This document shows, piece by piece, positions 5,028 to 6,807 of a DNA stretch of 6,807 nucleotides; position 1 is the first letter of the stretch, and every line of letters starts with the position of its first letter. The position numbers were made by a program, and so were the translations under genes. Origin of the DNA: an uncultured Coriobacteriales bacterium (GTDB lineage Bacteria; Actinomycetota; Coriobacteriia; Coriobacteriales; UMGS124); contig CAKUFZ010000042.1 of assembly GCA_934654475.1 (NCBI GenBank), positions 1 to 6,807 on the forward strand, in the 5' to 3' direction. Below the pieces are notes generated by a model. It had not been told where the DNA came from. It saw only the letters and a program-made list of their open reading frames with translations, and ran no database searches.

Positions 5028-6239
5028 CTACCCGCCGAAGGAGTCGCGGGCCACGGGGCGGTTGGGGATGAGCCTGTTCTCCAGGCTCTCGAGCAGGGCC
5101 TCGGCTTCGGGCGCGCGGTAGATTCTGTTGCGACCAAAGCCGTCCTCGGAGGCGACGATACCCGCGTCTTCCAGGCGCAGGAGCGCCTCGTTGGTGGATG
5201 AGATGCTGCGTCCCAAAAGCAAGGCAGCCTGGCGTACCGTGAGCACAGGCTGACCGGGCATGAGGCCCAGCAGGGCGCCCACAGCCGAGCCCTTGTTTGG
5301 CTTGCCGAACCGCTCGAGCCAAGAATCGCGCAGCGCACGGATCTCACCCAAGTACACGTCGGCGGCCTGGCAGCACACGAGCACCGACTCCGCGCAGAAG
5401 CGCGCCCAGCGGCCCACGACCTCGTCGACGTCGACGCGCCCTTGGGTGTCCTCGAACCTGTAGGGCAAAAGCGAGCGAGCGTGCCTGTCGGTGTCAATCG
5501 CCGGAGCCAGGCCGATGGGCGCGACAAGCCCGCGCGAAAGACCGCGCCGGTAGATGATGGCATGCGACATGAGCCTGCCCGTGCGGTCCAGGCCCGTCTT
5601 GAACGGCTTTATCTCCTCGAGCTGGAAATGCGCGACGGCCGCCTGGCCAATGGGCGAGTACAAATCCGAACCAACGAACGCACAGAGCTCGTCGAGCAGC
5701 GCCGGGGCTTCGGCGGGCGTGGGCGGCACATGGAGCGGCGTGCCGTCATCGTGCGTGCGGGGACGGTACTCGCGCGTGCGCACCTTTGTGCCCGACTCCG
5801 AAGCGAGGCGGCCAAACCGCAGCATCGAGTGGATGTCGAGCATGGTCTGCGAGGTAAACGGCGTGCCCGGGCCCATCGAGCCGTAAATCATGCCGAGCGC
5901 CATCTGATAATAGACGGCCTCGATGGCCGACTCGCGGTCTTCCTCGTCGTCGAAATCGAGCGCATCAAGGGCGGCGACCCGGTCGGCCGAATCGGTACCG
6001 TCAAACGACAGGAGCGACTCAATCTTGAGAACCGTGGACAGGCGGGGCCGACGACCTTCAACCCTCACCGAGGAAACAGCCTCCAGGCGGGAAAGCACCC
6101 GATGCAACGCGCCGCGCACCTCGCAACCCTCCGCTCGGTCCTCAAGCCGCACGAGCGCAGTCTCCGAGCGCGAAAGCCACGCCTGCACATCGGCCCCCAA
6201 ACATGGAAGCCGCTGGTTAAGATCGATTGGCGCAAACAA
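5028..6239 (-). CDS. Fic-family protein with degenerate active site and C-terminal winged HTH
   Basis: A 403-residue cytoplasmic protein with Fic/DOC architecture. Seen: the N-terminal inhibitory-helix motif S57-x-x-x-E61-G62 (SSVRVEG), intact; a flap-like segment RTREYRPR followed by VPPTPAEAPALLDEL; the core HFQLEEIKPFKTGLDRTGR; and a winged helix-turn-helix at about 332-376 (LTVRQAALLLGRSISSTNEALLRLEDAGIV...GRNRIYRA). Active Fic enzymes carry HPFx(D/E)GNGRxxR and transfer AMP to protein hydroxyls. Here the catalytic His is Lys211, the acidic residue is Thr215, and GNGR is GLDR (216-219), with Arg219 and Arg222 kept. Loss of nucleotide transfer, with retention of fold and DNA-binding domain, suggests a regulator (inference). 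The start is a TTG at 6239, directly after an in-frame TAG, with GGGGTGGG just upstream; starts further upstream in this frame are excluded. No antitoxin gene adjoins it. No intrinsic terminator with a U-tract follows. The fold is confident, the function uncertain. Confidence 0.85.
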   Translation of the reverse strand: MFAPIDLNQRLPCLGADVQAWLSRSETALVRLEDRAEGCEVRGALHRVLSRLEAVSSVRVEGRRPRLSTVLKIESLLSFDGTDSADRVAALDALDFDDEEDRESAIEAVYYQMALGMIYGSMGPGTPFTSQTMLDIHSMLRFGRLASESGTKVRTREYRPRTHDDGTPLHVPPTPAEAPALLDELCAFVGSDLYSPIGQAAVAHFQLEEIKPFKTGLDRTGRLMSHAIIYRRGLSRGLVAPIGLAPAIDTDRHARSLLPYRFEDTQGRVDVDEVVGRWARFCAESVLVCCQAADVYLGEIRALRDSWLERFGKPNKGSAVGALLGLMPGQPVLTVRQAALLLGRSISSTNEALLRLEDAGIVASEDGFGRNRIYRAPEAEALLESLENRLIPNRPVARDSFGG

Positions 6240-6319
6240 CTAGCCCACCCCCCGTAGGCACGGTGCAACGCTGCCAGACAAACGCAGCATACCATCCCCC
6301 AGCAGCGAGCGCCAAGCGG

Positions 6320-6643
6320 ACAAGCGAGAGGCTGGCGAGTCAACCAACCCGGCGCCGCTCAGCACGTAAGACCGCCGAGCACGTAAACAGGACGCTGGCA
6401 ATTCATCAGCCAACCCGGCAGCAAGACCGCAGAGCATGCGAGCAAGCTGGCAGCCGCGCATCCCCCGCACTACCTGGCGACAATGACCGTCAACCATGCA
6501 AGCAAGACACCAGCAGCCCCGCCATCCCGGCACCGCCCAGCACGCAAGACTACCAAACGCGCAAGCGGGATGCCAACAAGCCCGCAATCCCCGCAACGTC
6601 CGACAAAAACGACGGTCAAATCCGCAAGCGAGGCACCAATCGC
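6320..6643. repeat. Degenerate tandem repeats of about 60-63 bp upstream of the Fic-family gene
   Basis: The clearest copies begin with [CT]GC[AG]AG at 6437, 6497, 6560 and 6623 (periods 60, 63 and 63), the last truncated. Each then carries a block like CACCAGCAGCCCCGC. More decayed copies lie leftwards to about 6320 (for example CCAACCCGGC at 6346 and 6410). Because the period is a multiple of three, long open frames occur on both strands, but they lack ribosome binding sites and recognisable domains. Copies are too imperfect and lack spacers, so this is not a CRISPR array. The stretch 6240-6660 holds no supported gene. Confidence 0.6.
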
Positions 6644-6667
6644 CCCCTCTTTGCACCTGCCCTTCCC

Positions 6668-6706
6668 ATTTAACATACATTTCATCAGTCCAAATGTATG
6701 TTAAAT
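6668..6706. promoter_or_regulatory. Perfect AT-rich 15-bp inverted repeat, probable operator
   Basis: ATTTAACATACATTT (6668-6682) and its exact reverse complement AAATGTATGTTAAAT (6692-6706) are separated by nine bases. The arms are AT-rich in GC-rich surroundings and no T-run follows on either strand, so it is not an intrinsic terminator. Length and symmetry fit a site for a dimeric DNA-binding protein. It lies about 430 bp upstream of the Fic-family start and about 100 bp before the right edge, where a purine-rich ribosome-binding-like stretch (6786-6803, plus strand) hints at a gene starting just outside. It shares the core AAAWGTATG with the repeat at 4852-5005. Confidence 0.6.
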
Positions 6707-6807
6707 CATCAAAGCCCCAGGGCGGATTCGATCGGTCGTTGCACCACACGCCTAGACCAGGGATGTGGTTCAATTGACGTATTACTGGAAGGACAGGGAG
6801 AAGGCGC

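Noticed and set aside
5028..6239. Classical Fic/Doc toxin of a toxin-antitoxin pair
   Set aside because: Catalytic residues are missing, the inhibitory motif is within the same protein, and no small partner gene adjoins it.
6437..6643. CRISPR array
   Set aside because: Copies are contiguous and diverged along their whole length, with no constant repeat alternating with unique spacers, and no cas genes.
6227..6673. Plus-strand repetitive frame of 148 codons
   Set aside because: No initiation signal, starts inside the Fic-family gene on the other strand, and the pattern is explained by DNA repeats of 60-63 bp.
6240..6773. Minus-strand frame of 177 codons just upstream of and in frame with the Fic-family gene
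   Set aside because: TTG start without a ribosome binding site, Cys/Trp-rich composition from the tandem repeats, no domain. Its stop immediately precedes the Fic start. It does not look like a Fic antitoxin.

Overview
The window is GC-rich DNA, probably from a strictly anaerobic actinobacterium of the class Coriobacteriia (Eggerthellaceae or a close relative). This is inferred from a Tat-exported DmsA-like molybdoenzyme with its own maturation chaperone, from a LuxR-type helix-turn-helix remnant beside it, and from the codon use. Genus and species cannot be fixed from the sequence alone. All four intact genes lie on the minus strand, so the window reads biologically from right to left.

Right part (about 6240-6807): no credible gene. 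It holds degenerate tandem repeats of about 60-63 bp and, at 6668-6706, a perfect AT-rich 15-bp inverted repeat that looks like an operator. Next (5028-6239) comes a Fic-family protein with a C-terminal winged helix-turn-helix. Its auto-inhibitory motif is intact, but its catalytic loop is badly degenerate (Lys in place of the catalytic His), so it is probably a regulator and not an active AMP-transferase.

Middle (4339-5027): a 689-bp stretch without an intact gene. It contains a long imperfect inverted repeat (4852/5005) whose core AAAWGTATG recurs in the 6668-6706 repeat, a decayed LuxR-type HTH pseudogene on the plus strand, two small palindromes, and a hairpin with a short T-run just upstream of the reductase operon.

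Left part (1-4338): a three-gene respiratory cluster in the order catalytic subunit (1819-4338), four-cluster ferredoxin-like subunit (1219-1806), TorD-family chaperone (224-916). The first two genes are tightly coupled: the second gene's ribosome binding site overlaps the first gene's stop codon. A 302-bp gap holding three G-rich repeats of 68-69 bp separates the ferredoxin subunit from the chaperone. A strong intrinsic terminator (71-94) and a second hairpin (1-43) close the unit. No membrane-anchor gene (DmsC/NrfD type) is present.

Working model: the chaperone matures the molybdoenzyme in the cytoplasm. The A subunit's Tat signal exports it, probably carrying the signal-less B subunit with it, and the complex reduces an unknown acceptor outside the membrane using electrons relayed through four [4Fe-4S] clusters in B and one in A. 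The decayed LuxR gene suggests a local regulator was once present. The degenerate Fic-HTH protein is the only intact potential regulator nearby.
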